In this document: positions 38,899 through 48,519 of the stretch, in pieces
How positions within the stretch are numbered: position 1 is the first letter of the stretch
Layout: each line of letters begins with the position of its first letter
Source: Azorinus chamasolen
Lineage: Eukaryota; Mollusca; Bivalvia; Cardiida; Solecurtidae
Reading direction: 5' to 3'
Assembly: GCA_963576725.1 (NCBI GenBank)
Contig: OY755241.1
Span: 76,317,701-76,381,700 of the forward strand
DNA length: 64,000 nucleotides
Notes under the pieces: model-generated
The model's database searches: none
Told to the model about the DNA's origin: nothing
What the model saw: only the letters and a program-made list of their open reading frames with translations
Position numbers and translations under genes: made by a program

Positions 38899-39138
38899 GT
38901 TTACTCCATATATATGCCTTTCTACCCTTTTGCAAACAGAGTAGACTCAGATCAGACGACCCCCATGGGAGCCGTCTGATCAGGGTCTGTTCTATTGGCT
39001 TATGATATAGTACATATATGATTCAACAGTTTCTGCACTGGCTTAAAATTCCCGTGTCCATATGCGGACCTGAATCAGATCTGGGTCTGCCCTGTTTGCA
39101 AATGCATGAAAATACGTTTACATGAAGAAAAGGGTTAA
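38899..39138 (+). mobile_element. chimeric MITE: family C left, family A right
   Basis: The left part GTTTACTCCATATATATGCC, a complete C hairpin and CCCGTGTCCATATGC are family C. It then switches to the family A right arm (ATCAGATCTGGGTCTGCCCT) and A end (CATGAAAATACGTTTACATG, AAAAGGGTTAA). Confidence 0.75.
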
Positions 39139-39362
39139 CTGGTGATAGGCTATTTTTAGACCCAACCTCTTTGAATAAATCTACCGAAAAGGAGCATTTA
39201 CTAGAGAAAAGGAAAGTGTTGTGTAGCATTGAAACCATTGTCATAAATAGAGCATTTGCAGCTTTGGAGCAAATGCTCTCTATTGATCATATAATGGTTT
39301 CAAGAATTGACTATTTATATTACAGATGCGTAGAAAGGCGTATTTATGGAGGAAAGGGTTAA
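39135..39362 (-). mobile_element. family B MITE, reverse
   Basis: TTAACTGGTGATAGGCTATT to TATTTATGGAGGAAAGGGTT and AA, 228 bp. Palindrome: TGAAACCATTGTCATAAATA, tip GCAGCTTTGGAGC, CTCTATTGATCATATAATGG. It shares its two TTAA sites with the neighbours on each side. Confidence 0.85.
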
Positions 39363-39562
39363 CTCCTTCTCTGTTCTACGTTTATTCCTAATTTCAATAC
39401 CTATTGAATATTCATGGGAAAATAGTAACAACGAACTATGGAAGACGGATCATTGTAGCCATTTTAGAAAGTAAAGAAAAATATATTTCAAAGTCCATTA
39501 GCAAACAGTAGACTCTGATCATACGGCTCTATAGTTTGCATATGGGTGAAAACACATTTTTT
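39359..39562 (-). mobile_element. family A MITE, reverse, right end lost
   Basis: TTAACTCCTTCTCTGTTCTA, CTATTGAATATTCATGGGAA, then AGCAAACAGTAGACTCTGAT with a shortened hairpin. It is cut after GAAAACACATTTTTTTG, where repeat M begins. Confidence 0.75.
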
Positions 39563-39720
39563 TGTTTGTGTTGATTAACATCCGTTTCTGTTCCCTATGG
39601 GCAAAATGGACGCCCCAGAGAGAGGTGAGGATACAGAGAAATCCGGGTGCATTATGCCCTACTCTTATTATCAACAGAGTTTCTCTGGTTCTTTCAGATG
39701 CCAAGTGTAAAGCACTGATA
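39563..39720 (+). repeat. dispersed repeat M
   Basis: GTGTTGATTAACATCCGTTT, ATGGACGCCCCAGAGAGAGG and CAGAGAAATCCGGGTGCATT. A reverse-strand relative is at about 27500-27625. Family unknown to me. Confidence 0.5.
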
Positions 39721-39736
39721 TATCGGTACTCGGTTT

Positions 39737-39906
39737 AACCCTTTCCCTATTCTATGTTTATTTCAAATTTCAATACCTACTGAATATTCATGAACAAAAT
39801 AGTTATAATAAAATATTGAAGTTGGAACCTTGCTTTAAGCAACCACATGCCCTAGATACCAGCTAATTAACACAATTTAGTGGCCGTTATAGAGAGGTTT
39901 AACTGT
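39737..39906. mobile_element. fusion of family A end and F1 end
   Basis: TTAACCCTTTCCCTATTCTA to ATTGAAGTTGGAACCTTG is reverse family A. At CCTTGCTTTAAGCAACCACA it turns into the right end of F1, closing CGTTATAGAGAGGTTTAACT and GTA. The junction lies at CCTTG. Confidence 0.7.
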
Positions 39907-39919
39907 ATATACATTTGTA

Positions 39920-40133
39920 CATGTAATAGTTAACGAACCCTTAGTCTGCTATAGAAATAATGTCAACATTTTCATGTGCATCCGTTTCGCTCAAGCTTTT
40001 GAGAAACTGTCAAACAGCTTAGATCCTGATGTAATGCCGAGTTACTCGGTGACGTCGGTGTCTCATCTGGATCAATGATGTTTGCAAATGCCTACTAGTA
40101 TCTGATCACCCTTAGCAGGCAGAAGGCCAACAA
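39920..40133 (-). mobile_element. family E' MITE
   Basis: AACGAACCCTTAGTCTGCTA and CACCCTTAGCAGGCAG are worn ends. Hairpin: TCAAACAGCTTAGATCCTGA, GCCGAGTTACTCGGTGACG, GTCTCATCTGGATCAATG. An ACGTC-containing stretch is added at the tip. Confidence 0.65.
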
Positions 40134-40199
40134 CAACAACAGAATCGACACATCAGTTGATATTTTTATTAAGCATTTTACATACAGAGATGAATGTTT

Positions 40200-40340
40200 T
40201 AGATTAACACTAAATCTGGCTTAAGCGACCAATTACAGATCAACCATAGGGTATAAAAAAGCAGGTGATTGCTTAATGCGAGAACTGCTTAAGCAGTGCA
40301 TTTAGCTACTACCTGTGAATACTTTACCTCTCAATGTATA
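40200..40340. mobile_element. F MITE relic
   Basis: GATTAACACTAAATCTGGCT, TAAGCGACCAATTACAGATC and GCAGGTGATTGCTTAATGCG are F2-like. The palindrome is mostly deleted. Confidence 0.5.
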
Positions 40341-40394
40341 TACTGTAGATCATGCTTTCATAGATATACAAACTTATATTTATAATGATCAATA

Positions 40395-40531
40395 AATAGA
40401 AACTGTAGCAACAGATCTCTATAATTTTATAAGCAATCGGAGCAGATCCTTTTCAAACGGCTCCTATAGGAGCCATCTGATCTAGGTCTACCCTTTTTGC
40501 ATTAAAATATGTCGCGAGTAAATGGTTAAGG
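40395..40531 (-). mobile_element. TTAA-family MITE, right portion
   Basis: AGCAATCGGAGCAGATCCTT, tip GGCTCCTATAGGAGCC, ATCTGATCTAGGTCTACCCT, and an end GCGAGTAAATGGTTAA. Probably family C in reverse. Confidence 0.6.
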
Positions 40532-40619
40532 ATCAAATATTAGACTTATGTAATGGGACACTTAAATGAGGGTGTACTGTGGCTATAACTCTTGATATGA
40601 ACCACAATCAGGTATAGAA

Positions 40620-40965
40620 GAAACTGCCATAAGCGATGAATTATTCATTGAATATAATAATCTTATGATGAAGGCGGCTGCTTAATGCTTAATACATGGT
40701 AAATGTAATGCAAAAAGTCACCCGTTGAAACCATTGTGATAAATAGAGCATTGCTCCTATAGGAGCAAATGCTCTATTTATCACAATGGTTTCAAACTAC
40801 AAATTTCTAAAAATTTTCCTTTTCTCTAGTTAATGCTCCGGTTCGGTAGATTTATTCAAAAAGGTTGGATCTAAAAATAGCTTATGAGAGAATGGGTTAA
40901 GCCAGCCCCGCTTTAAGATTCAGAATTAAGCCTATTTAAAATGGTCGCTTAAGATCGGCTCTACT
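40620..40965. mobile_element. F element carrying a family B MITE (left end deleted)
   Basis: GCGGCTGCTTAATGCTTAAT is the F arm. Family B begins without its left end at GCAAAAAGTCACCCGTTGAA, has a near-perfect hairpin (tip TTGCTCCTATAGGAGCAAA) and ends GAGAGAATGGGTTAA at 40903. F resumes at TTAAGCCAGCCCCGCTTTAA and closes CGGCTCTACTGTA. Confidence 0.65.
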
Positions 40966-41249
40966 GTATGTGCAATGTTCAAACAAAGGTGAAACAAATT
41001 GATGCAGTTAATCCCCTCTACAGTGTGCACTCACAAGTATTATGTGTTTTTAAATGGACTATTCTAAAATTCATAAGGCCAATCATACAGTGAATGTTCG
41101 GAAATATTTTTCGCAGAACTGTACTATGATAAACAGTGCAGACCCTGCTGAGAGGTCTCCTCTAGGAACTCTCTATTCCATGTCTACAGTGTTTACAAGT
41201 GGTATTGATGATCCGTTTTTCGCACCAAATTGTTAAAGAAAGGAGTAGC

Positions 41250-41365
41250 AGCTTCATGCTGAACTGATAGAATATTCTATGCATTACATTAGTTCTGTAT
41301 GAAGCCGCCAACTGCTTTTAAATAAACACAAAATTGCCCAGTAAGACGTTACTGTAGAGAGGGTC
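41250..41365. mobile_element. F MITE relic
   Basis: GCAGCTTCATGCTGAACTGA and GTATGAAGCCGCCAACTGCT are worn arms; AGTAAGACGTTACTGTA the right end. Confidence 0.45.
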
Positions 41366-42281
41366 TTCTGTTGATTTATTTAGACAGAATTCAAAGTCGT
41401 TCTCATGCAAAACTTCACATTTTTGCTAGAAAATGAGTACAAAATTGTAATATATATATTATACGTATGTCTACCCTAAACCACAGGGGTCTGGACCGCT
41501 TCATGGGGGTCTATATGTACTATATAATATAACTAGCAGAACGGATTTCCGTGTACCACAGACTGTAACTCTTACAATTTAAATGACAATTTCGTAAGTC
41601 TTTCGTACGGTGGCACTGAGGTGACATATGCAAGAAATTTTTTTCAAGTTTGTTTTCCCGAGATATTTTTTTTTATTATCTCGAGAAAACGAAACAAAGT
41701 TCGTTTTCCTGAGATAATATTTTTTATTATCTCAAGAAAACGAAGTAGTTCGTTTTGACGAGATAAATAAATTTATTATCTCGAGAAAACGAAACAAAGT
41801 TCGTTTTCCTGAGATAATATTTTTTATTATCTCAAGAAAACGAAGTAGTTCGTTTTGACGAGATAAATAAATTTATTATCTCGAGAAAACGAAAAAAGTT
41901 CGTTTTCATGAGATAATTTTTTTTATTATCTCAAGAAAACGAAGTAGTTCGTTTTAACGAGATAAAAAAAATTATTATCTCGAGAAAACGAAATAGTTCG
42001 TTTTAACGAGATAAAAAAAATTATTATCTCGAGAAAACGAAACAAAGTTCGTTTTCCTGAGATAATTTTTTAAGTCGTGCGCACGACTTAATAAGCCAAT
42101 CAGAACCCTCCATCAGAGTCAACAGTTTTCGCAAGTATTTGAGGCCTATGAGAACATGGCCGAGACAGGGGATGAACTTTTATGACGTCATAATTGCGTT
42201 CATCTTACCTCCTACAAAATTCTTGTCATTCCATTGGTCAATAAAGGTCACGAGAAACCCCTATAGATTCCTTATGAGGGT

Positions 42282-42690
42282 ACTAAAATCCTTATCATGG
42301 CTTTACAAGAGTTACTTCCCTTATTTGACAGCCATATGCTTTTCTGTTATTTATAATAATATTTTATGTTTATCCACTACAGTTTTAAAAATGCATACAT
42401 ATAATTTATGCTTTAATTGAGTTGAAATATAAAAATTAATTAGTTTTCCAGTGATAAAAAAGAAAAAAACAAATATATAAACGAGATTTTAGGCAATTAC
42501 AAAATATTTTATTTAATTCTACTAAAGGGAGGTAATTCCCTTGCTTCCCTAGGGCAAGCCATACACGTAGACCTATGATGCAAACATGCGTATAAATACT
42601 TGACATTTTCGCCTCGTCCCATATAAATATTTGCTGGCAGTGTATAGTCCATATTAGGGACACTAAGCCCTGCATAACTAATAATAACGT
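42282..42690 (-). repeat. dispersed repeat N, copy in foldback interior
   Basis: CCTTATCATGGCTTTACAAG, GAGTTACTTCCCTTATTTGA and ATATTTGCTGGCAGTGTATA match 45716-46158 in the opposite orientation. Similarity spans over 400 bp with small indels. Family unknown. Confidence 0.65.
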
Positions 42691-42721
42691 TACCGTGACG
42701 TATCAAACATCACTATGACGC

Positions 42722-42749
42722 GTAGTAGTAGTAGTAGTAGTAGTAGTAT
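42722..42749 (+). repeat. GTA trinucleotide microsatellite
   Basis: Nine or so GTA units (GTAGTAGTAGTAGTAGTAGT). It gives a poly-Thr frame on the minus strand that is not a gene. Confidence 0.9.
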
Positions 42750-42876
42750 GACGTTGAGTAGTTCTAAATAAGGCTTGTAATTGGTTTACTATACAAAAGC
42801 AGTGAATCAGATTGGTTAGATATGAGACCCCTATACAATTTTCAATAGACGCAAATGTTAGTCGCGTTGATACGCT

Positions 42877-42994
42877 AACCATTTCCTCCATAAATATTAA
42901 AGAGAGTTTCTACCCTTATGAATGCATGTAAATCTATATAACTAGATCTACCTAAAGTTAAGTTTTAATAGAAACTATGAAGGAAAGGGTTCAA
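42877..42994 (+). mobile_element. short TTAA-family MITE in foldback interior
   Basis: CTAACCATTTCCTCCATAAA to ATGAAGGAAAGGGTTCAA, about 118 bp, without the usual palindrome. Probably an internally deleted B or C copy. Confidence 0.55.
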
Positions 42995-43082
42995 TTGTTT
43001 ATGGATAGCGTCCATCCGTTTCCCATATGTCGAATACACCTTCCCGGCTTTCAAAAGGTTTATACACAACTGCGATTCTTCA

Positions 43083-43600
43083 TATTAACCCATGCACTCC
43101 TACATGACTATTCGTGAAAGCCTCCATCACTATGAATATACCGATATAATAAATATTTAGTTAGGAGCAAACTGATAAGATTTTTGAGGAAGTAGATCTA
43201 GCCTATATTCTATATTTTAGTATATGTTCTAAGCAAACATAGAAGACCCTGGTTAGACAAATCCTTCAGGAGCTATCTGTTCAGGGCCTACTCTGGCGTA
43301 GAAAGTTAAAATCTTGATTTATGACATTTTCTAAGGAAACATAATAGACCCTGATCTGGTAGCTCCTATAGGAACTGTCTGATGCGGGTCTTCTTTGTTT
43401 GCAAAAGTGGTGATAAAATGCAGCAATCACGCAGCAAAAATAATTCACTTCCACATAAATTCGTAACTTCTTCTGATTCGCTTACTTTGGGAAAATTATA
43501 TTGCCCGAGTATCAAACAGCTTAGATCCTGATCAGACGCTTGTTACTTGTTGTCTGATCTAGGTCAAAAGTGTTTGCAAATCTATCGAGCCTCGCTAAGC
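43083..43600. mobile_element. three hairpin relics in foldback interior
   Basis: First, TTAACCCATGCACTCCTACA to a hairpin with TCCTTCAGGAGC (43226-43300). Second, AATAGACCCTGATCTGGTAG, tip CTCCTATAGGA, GATGCGGGTCTTCTTTG (43345-43404). Third, an E'-type hairpin AAACAGCTTAGATCCTGATC (43513-43583). Confidence 0.55.
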
Positions 43601-44202
43601 GGGAAACGAGAAACCCCATAGATGAACAATTGACTCTGACGGAGGGTTCTGATTGGCTTATTAAGTCGTGCGCACGACTTAAAAAATTATCTCAGGAAAA
43701 CGAACTTTGTTTCGTTTTCTCGAGATAATAAAAAAAATTATCTCGTTAAAACGAACAGTTTCGTTTTCTCGAGATAATTTTTTTTTTTATCTCGTTAAAA
43801 CGAACTACTTCGTTTTCTTGAGATAATAAAAAAAATTATCTCATGAAAACGAACTTTTTTCGTTTTCTCGAGATAATAATTTTTTTTATCTCGTCAAAAC
43901 GGACTACTTCGTTTTCTTGAGATAATAAAAAAAATTATCTCAGGAAAACGAACTTTGTTTCGTTTTCTCGAGATAATAATTTTTTTTATCTCGTAAAAAC
44001 GAACTACTTCGTTTTCTTGAGATAATAAAAAAAAATATCTCAGGAAAACGAACTTTGTTTCGTTTTCTCGAGATAATAAAAAAAATTATCTCGTAAAAAC
44101 GAACTTTTTTTCGTATTCTCGAGATAATAAAAAGAATTATCTCGGGAAAACAAACTTGAAAAAAATTCTTGCATATGTCACCTCAGTGCCACCGTACTTT
44201 CG

Positions 44203-44510
44203 GCTATTGAAAGCCAATATATTTTTCTATCAAATGAATATAATCTTATAACGGTAACTTATGAACAAGTATCAATCCAACAATGATTTCCTCAAATTTT
44301 TTAGTTTTTTTGGTCATTGACAAACGTTCGTTCACCCCGGTTTCACTGTATCACAGCAATAACCTGGCAATTTGCAGTTAAAAAATGGCGTGGTTTAATA
44401 AAACGAATAAATTCTATCACCCACCTCCAATTTTAGTCTTCAGCATCAACAGAATGATGTAAAACTAGCGAGTTTTGTCAGTTTGCTTCAAAAGGTGGAG
44501 CCTTCTGCAT
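44203..44510. other. no recognisable feature
   Basis: Sequence between the foldback element and the 60-bp array. I see no repeat ends and no open frame of note. Confidence 0.4.
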
Positions 44511-45066
44511 TACTTTTGTCCTGCATCTAGCACCCAGAATTATACCTCTTTTAGGTGGAGCGTTCTGCATTACTTTTGTCCTGCATCTAGCACCCAGAAT
44601 TATACCTCTTTTAGGTGGAGCGTTCTGCATTACTCTTGTCCTGCATCTAGCACCCAGAATTATACCTCTTTTAGGTGGAGCGTTCTGCATTACTCTTGTC
44701 CTGCATCTAGCACCCAGAATTATACCTCTTTTAGGTGGAGCGTTCTGCATTACTTTTGTCCTGCATCTAGCACCCAGAATTATACCTCTGTTAGGTGGAG
44801 CGTTCTGCATTACTCTTGTCCTGCATCTAGCACCCAGAATTATACCTCTTTTAGGTGGAGCGTTCTGCATTACTTTTGTCCTGCATATAGCACCCAGAAT
44901 TATACATGTACCTCTTTTAGGTGGAGCGTTCTGCATTACTTTTGTCCTGCATCTAGCACCCAGAATTATACCTCTTTTAGGTGGAGCGTTCTGCATTACT
45001 TTTGTCCTGCATCTAGCACCCAGAATTATACCTCTTTTAGGTGGTCGCATTAGCGGGGTTTTACTG
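44511..45066 (+). repeat. 60-bp tandem array (9 units) inside an F3 MITE
   Basis: The unit is GGTGGAGCGTTCTGCATTAC, TTTTGTCCTGCATCTAGCAC, CCAGAATTATACCTCTTTTA. Only one unit has a 6-bp insertion (ATGTAC). The array ends in the normal F3 terminus GGTGGTCGCATTAGCGGGGT and TTTACTG before TA. 60 is a multiple of 3, so it opens frames of 192 and 190 codons on the two strands; neither is a gene. Confidence 0.95.
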
Positions 45067-45169
45067 TACTTCTAAAATTTATTGCAATAAACTTTCTGCT
45101 GACACTATGATTGATGGCATGGGAAGTGTTAATGCACCTAATTCAATGGTTCAGGCATATATGTAACAA

Positions 45170-45235
45170 GTACGGTAAACTTCCCCTAAATCAGCCGGTC
45201 TTCTAAATGCCATGCAGAAAACTCCCAGAGGATAA
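45170..45235. mobile_element. F MITE relic
   Basis: GTACGGTAAACTTCCCCTAA, ATCAGCCGGTC and ATGCAGAAAACTCCCAGAGG are fragments of an F element. Confidence 0.4.
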
Positions 45236-45300
45236 GAACTTCATGAATATTTATAAGATGGAAATTTATTCTGGCGTTTGATCACAAGAGAGTTTGGTAC

Positions 45301-45420
45301 CGATAGATATAGATCTGTCATAATTTCATAAGCAAACAGATGAAACCCTGGTCCAAAGGGGTCCGTCTGATCTAGATCTACTATGTTGTGAAAAGGCGTT
45401 TATATAAAAGAAATGATTAC
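45301..45420 (-). mobile_element. TTAA-family MITE relic
   Basis: AAGCAAACAGATGAAACCCT and GGGTCCGTCTGATCTAGATC are decayed arms; AAAGGCGTTTATATAAAAG leads to a lost end. Confidence 0.5.
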
Positions 45421-45520
45421 GCGGTCACTGTAGAGAGAATTCACTATACAAGAAAACACAAGTGGCTGCTTAATGAGAGAAAACACACTAATCAGTATAA
45501 ACCAGATATACAGTAAAACC

Positions 45521-45704
45521 CATCTTAACCGGAACTCTAGAAGAGGAGAATATATATACATGTAGGCAAGTGGCTGCATAATGAAGGATGAGAGTCATGC
45601 AGAGGAGCTTTCTACATGACTTTCATTCTGCATTAAGCTGCCATCTGTCTCCATGATCGACAGTTATACTAAATTCAACTTCCGGTTCAGATGAATTTTA
45701 CAAC
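45521..45704 (+). mobile_element. F5 MITE
   Basis: CAGTAAAACCCATCTTAACC after TA, GGAACTCTAGAAGAGGAG, arms GCATAATGAAGGATGAGAGT and ACTTTCATTCTGCATTAAGC, right end CCGGTTCAGATGAATTTTAC. Part of the left arm tip is deleted. Confidence 0.75.
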
Positions 45705-45715
45705 ATTATTACAAT

Positions 45716-46158
45716 GAGTTATGCAGTGTTTAGTGTCCCTAATATGGACTATACACTGCCAGCAAATATTCATATGGGACGAGGCGAAGCCATATAGTTT
45801 AATTTCAAGTATTAATTGCATCATAGGCCTACATGCATGGCTTTACGTGGGGAAACAAGGGTAGTAAGTCTTACAAACTTGATATTACAATAAGAGCAGA
45901 ATAAATTACCTCCCTATAATAGAATTAAAAAAAAATTAATTGCCTCAAATCTCGTTTATATATTTTGTTTTTTCGTTTTTATCACTGTAAAACTAATTGA
46001 TGATTATATTTCTACTCCAATTAAGGCATAGCTTTATGTATGTATTTTTTTTTAAAACTTTAAGGATAAACATAAATGATTATTATAAGTAAGAGAAAAC
46101 ATATGGCTGTCAAGTAAGGGAAGTAACTCTTGTAAAGCCATGATAAGAATTTTGATGC
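45716..46158 (+). repeat. dispersed repeat N
   Basis: TAGTGTCCCTAATATGGACT, AGCAAATATTCATATGGGAC and CTTGTAAAGCCATGATAAGA match 42282-42690 in reverse orientation. Ends not defined. Confidence 0.65.
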
Positions 46159-46199
46159 AGCTTTACCTAGAATTTACAGTGTACAAATGTTGATATTCC

Positions 46200-46529
46200 T
46201 GAGGCCTGTTCAGGAGTGTGGGCGCTCGATGTCACTTCGAGCGCTTGGACTCTGAACGAGGGCGCCCGCCTAGTGCCAGCTAGCGCAAGCTAACCTACTC
46301 GCGAGGTGTATCGCTTTGACATTCGCTTGTGTTTCCAAGATGGCTACCAACACGGTAACAGAAGCAACCGACTGGAATAAAACAATCGTAATTAACATAT
46401 TTTGCTCTAGAACCCGACCGCAGATCAAAAATTTACTTGATTTTAGAAAGGGCGCTCGATCGCGTTCAGCAGTGATAATTTTGCTCGGGCAAGCGCTCAT
46501 CAAGCGCCCGCGCTCCTGAACAGGCCCTG
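46200..46529 (-). mobile_element. GC-rich MITE, family G, copy 2
   Basis: GAGGCCTGTTCAGGAGTGTG and CGCGCTCCTGAACAGGCCC are the inverted ends. It matches 11195-11528 in opposite orientation almost throughout, including CCAAGATGGCTACCAACACG (YY1-like AAGATGGC). The open frames it contains are incidental. Confidence 0.8.
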
Positions 46530-46552
46530 GTCTGCGATATAAAAAAACATGC

Positions 46553-46692
46553 AAATTTTCCTTCCTCGGCATTTATTCGATTGGTTTTCTTGCGACATAC
46601 TTCTTTTCAGCATACAAATTTATAATGTATGTTATGTAATGTATCTATAGGCAATTTTAAGACGCGCTGCGAGTACAGACTACCACTTTAAT
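46553..46692 (+). mobile_element. partial copy of the TTAAAG MITE
   Basis: TTATTCGATTGGTTTTCTTG, CGACATACTTCTTTTCAGCA and an end CAGACTACCACTTTAA correspond to 1195-1322. The left half is absent. Confidence 0.55.
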
Positions 46693-46893
46693 CTGCTGAG
46701 CAAATTATTTTTACAGAATTGTTCACCTACTACATTTCCAAAATTCAAACTATGATCAATTTGTCTATCAAAATGCAATCAATGTGTCAAACAGTTTGGA
46801 TCCTGGTGAGACGCCGAGTTACTCGGCGTCTAATCTGGATCAAAACTGTTTGCATAGGTATTCACTCATCCGCCATAGCAGGCTAAAGGTTAA
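46693..46893 (-). mobile_element. family E' MITE
   Basis: The right end CATAGCAGGCTAAAGGTTAA is clear. Hairpin: AAACAGTTTGGATCCTGGTG, GACGCCGAGTTACTCGGCGT, TCTGGATCAAAACTGTTTGC. Left spacer TCAATTTGTCTATCAAAATG. Confidence 0.8.
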
Positions 46894-47065
46894 AATGTAA
46901 AACACCAATACATCGGTCATCTGAATCAGATTTTATACAAACAATAAAACGTACAACCAATATCATGAGACATGCCCTAATTTGCTCTTAGTCCTTACAA
47001 CGTCGTACAAAAACAATGCCTGCTCAAATTTATATCTGTTACCACTTTTACTACTTTCTATTTGA

Positions 47066-47205
47066 TCCAGTTTTCAAGGAACAATTGACCAAGTGTCAAA
47101 CTGCTCGGATCCTGATGAGATGCCGAGTTACCCGGCGTCTCATCAGGATCCAAGCTGTTTTCGAATGCGATTTTGGTCGCTGTTATTGCGATAAAGGTGC
47201 ATGAC
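47066..47205 (-). mobile_element. E-type hairpin MITE
   Basis: GTGTCAAACTGCTCGGATCC, GAGATGCCGAGTTACCCGGC, GTCTCATCAGGATCCAAGCT, GTTTTCGAATGCGATTTTGG. Ends not resolved. Confidence 0.65.
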
Positions 47206-47364
47206 AGCTTTATAGCAAATAAAACGTTTTGTCTGGATGGTTATAGTATTGATTCCATGTTTATGTTCTTATTTATTTCCCTTGCCTATCAAAATAGTGT
47301 CAACTTAAACTCCGATATGTAACAGTCTGATTTACTTTATGATTCGTTTATGCTATCGAGACAG

Positions 47365-47465
47365 CATTAACCGAGTGTCATATAGCTTGGATCTGATGAG
47401 ACGCCGAGTTACTCGGCATCTCATCTAGATCCAGACTGTTTTCAAAATCCAGCTTGGTCGAGATT
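47365..47465 (-). mobile_element. E-type hairpin MITE, second copy
   Basis: GTGTCATATAGCTTGGATCT, GAGACGCCGAGTTACTCGGC, ATCTCATCTAGATCCAGACT, GTTTTCAAAATCCAGCTTGG. Same subfamily as 47066-47205 (GTTTTC...TTGGTCG). Confidence 0.65.
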
Positions 47466-47504
47466 ACTATACAAAGGGATATATTACAGGCGGGTCCACG
47501 GTTG

Positions 47505-47603
47505 CGTTCGAAAACAGTTTGGATCCTTACGGACTGATTAGATAATAGATGTGTCATATGGATCCAAGCTGTTAGATACTCTGTTTATGTATTTGAAGAG
47601 ACA
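47505..47603 (-). mobile_element. E-type hairpin relic, third copy
   Basis: CGAAAACAGTTTGGATCCTT and CATATGGATCCAAGCTGTTA are the arms; the middle is decayed (ACGGACTGATTAGATAATAG). Confidence 0.5.
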
Positions 47604-47810
47604 ATGGGAGACATCCTGCTACGAAATCCGAAATCAAGACTGTTTATGTGGGAGAATATTTGCTCAGCATGTTATAGGCCAGGGAAGGAATTAAGTCATA
47701 AACTGCAGTTCTTGTTCGAGTTAAGGAAAACGAGTGACAATAACTTTTATTATAGAAATGAAAAGACGTTTTGTGACTGTCTGGAAGACGTATATAAGAT
47801 ATATTTCTAA
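47604..47810 (+). CDS. open frame of 68 codons, unknown, doubtful
   Basis: An ATG follows AGAGACA and the frame runs to TAA with mixed residues (ENICSACYRPGKELSHKLQF, FCDCLEDVYKIYF). It sits between transposon relics, with no splice signals or homology I can name. A frame of this length is expected by chance. Confidence 0.15.
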   Translation: MGDILLRNPKSRLFMWENICSACYRPGKELSHKLQFLFELRKTSDNNFYYRNEKTFCDCLEDVYKIYF

Positions 47811-47835
47811 ATGCAAATGTGCTGAGTCTGCAGAC

Positions 47836-48062
47836 TTTAACCATTTACTTGGTAGAAGTGGCTGTGGCGCGTTTGCAAACATAGTAGATCCAGATCAGAC
47901 GGCCCCTAAAGGAGTCATCTGATCATGGTCTGCTTTGTTTGCTGATGGAGTTGTATAGATTCTAGATCTAATTATAGTTTCTGCAGAGCTAAACTTGCCT
48001 TTGATCACACGTCATTATACTCATTCATATTCATACAGTTATTAATTCCTACATGATATATA
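47836..48062 (+). mobile_element. family C MITE
   Basis: TTTAACCATTTACTTGGTAG, then GCAAACATAGTAGATCCAGA, tip GGCCCCTAAAGGAG, ATCTGATCATGGTCTGCTTT, spacer AATTATAGTTTCTGCAGAGC. The right end is cut near TCCTACATGATATA. Confidence 0.7.
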
Positions 48063-48205
48063 TCTGATCTAGATCTGCAGGAGCTCTCTATTCCAGATCT
48101 GCTTTGTTTGCAAAGGCACGGAAAAGTGTTTCTACATGTATGAGGGTAATTGTTAAATTACGTTCTATGATTATGTTCGTGCAAGATCCTCGATGTCTGA
48201 TTTAT

Positions 48206-48451
48206 TCAACCCTTTCACCGCCACAGTCGAGTAAATCCACCACGACAAATAGTGCAGTCCCAGATCAGACGCCGCCTTTTCAAGGCGGCGTCTGATCAGG
48301 GACTTCACTATTTGTTTCAATCTCTAGTTCTATATATGTGCTTTATTCCTTTGAAATTTGCATTCATTTATCTCATTTCCTTATTTTACTGAATGATTTA
48401 ACAAACTTAGATTGCAGACGACAATTAGAAATTTGGCGCCGAAAGGGTTAA
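48206..48451 (+). mobile_element. family E-like MITE with CG-rich perfect hairpin
   Basis: TCAACCCTTTCACCGCCACA to TTGGCGCCGAAAGGGTTAA. Hairpin: CAAATAGTGCAGTCCCAGAT, CAGACGCCGCCTTTTCAAGG, CGGCGTCTGATCAGGGACTT, CACTATTTG. Arms pair over about 30 bp with one or two changes. Confidence 0.8.
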
Positions 48452-48519
48452 ACCACGAAGCTCATCTGTTTTTCTACATCGCATTTTTTCACGAAAACCG
48501 GTCAGAAATGTCACATTTC

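Larger units (their letters stand above)
41606..44196. mobile_element. 2.59-kb foldback-type transposon, 6-bp target duplication
   Basis: The ends TACGGTGGCACTGAGGTGAC and GTCACCTCAGTGCCACCGTA are exact inverses. CTTTCG flanks both sides (41600-41605, 44197-44202). The terminal inverted repeats (about 41606-42128 and 43626-44196) consist mainly of tandem units of ATTATCTCGAGAAAACGAA and TTCGTTTTCCTGAGATAAT. Inner ends share TAAGTCGTGCGCACGACTTA and TAAGCCAATCAGAACCCTCC. The interior (about 1.5 kb) has no transposase. It holds a 93-codon frame (42139-42420) of unknown nature. Confidence 0.85.

Noticed and set aside
41606..44196. Polinton/Maverick element (6-bp duplication)
   Set aside because: Only 2.6 kb long, with no polymerase or integrase and with ends not starting AG; the tandem-repeat termini fit a foldback element better.
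44475..45053. Overlapping 192- and 190-codon frames on both strands
   Set aside because: Both come from the 60-bp array in an F3 MITE; mirror-image frames with strict periodicity are not genes.
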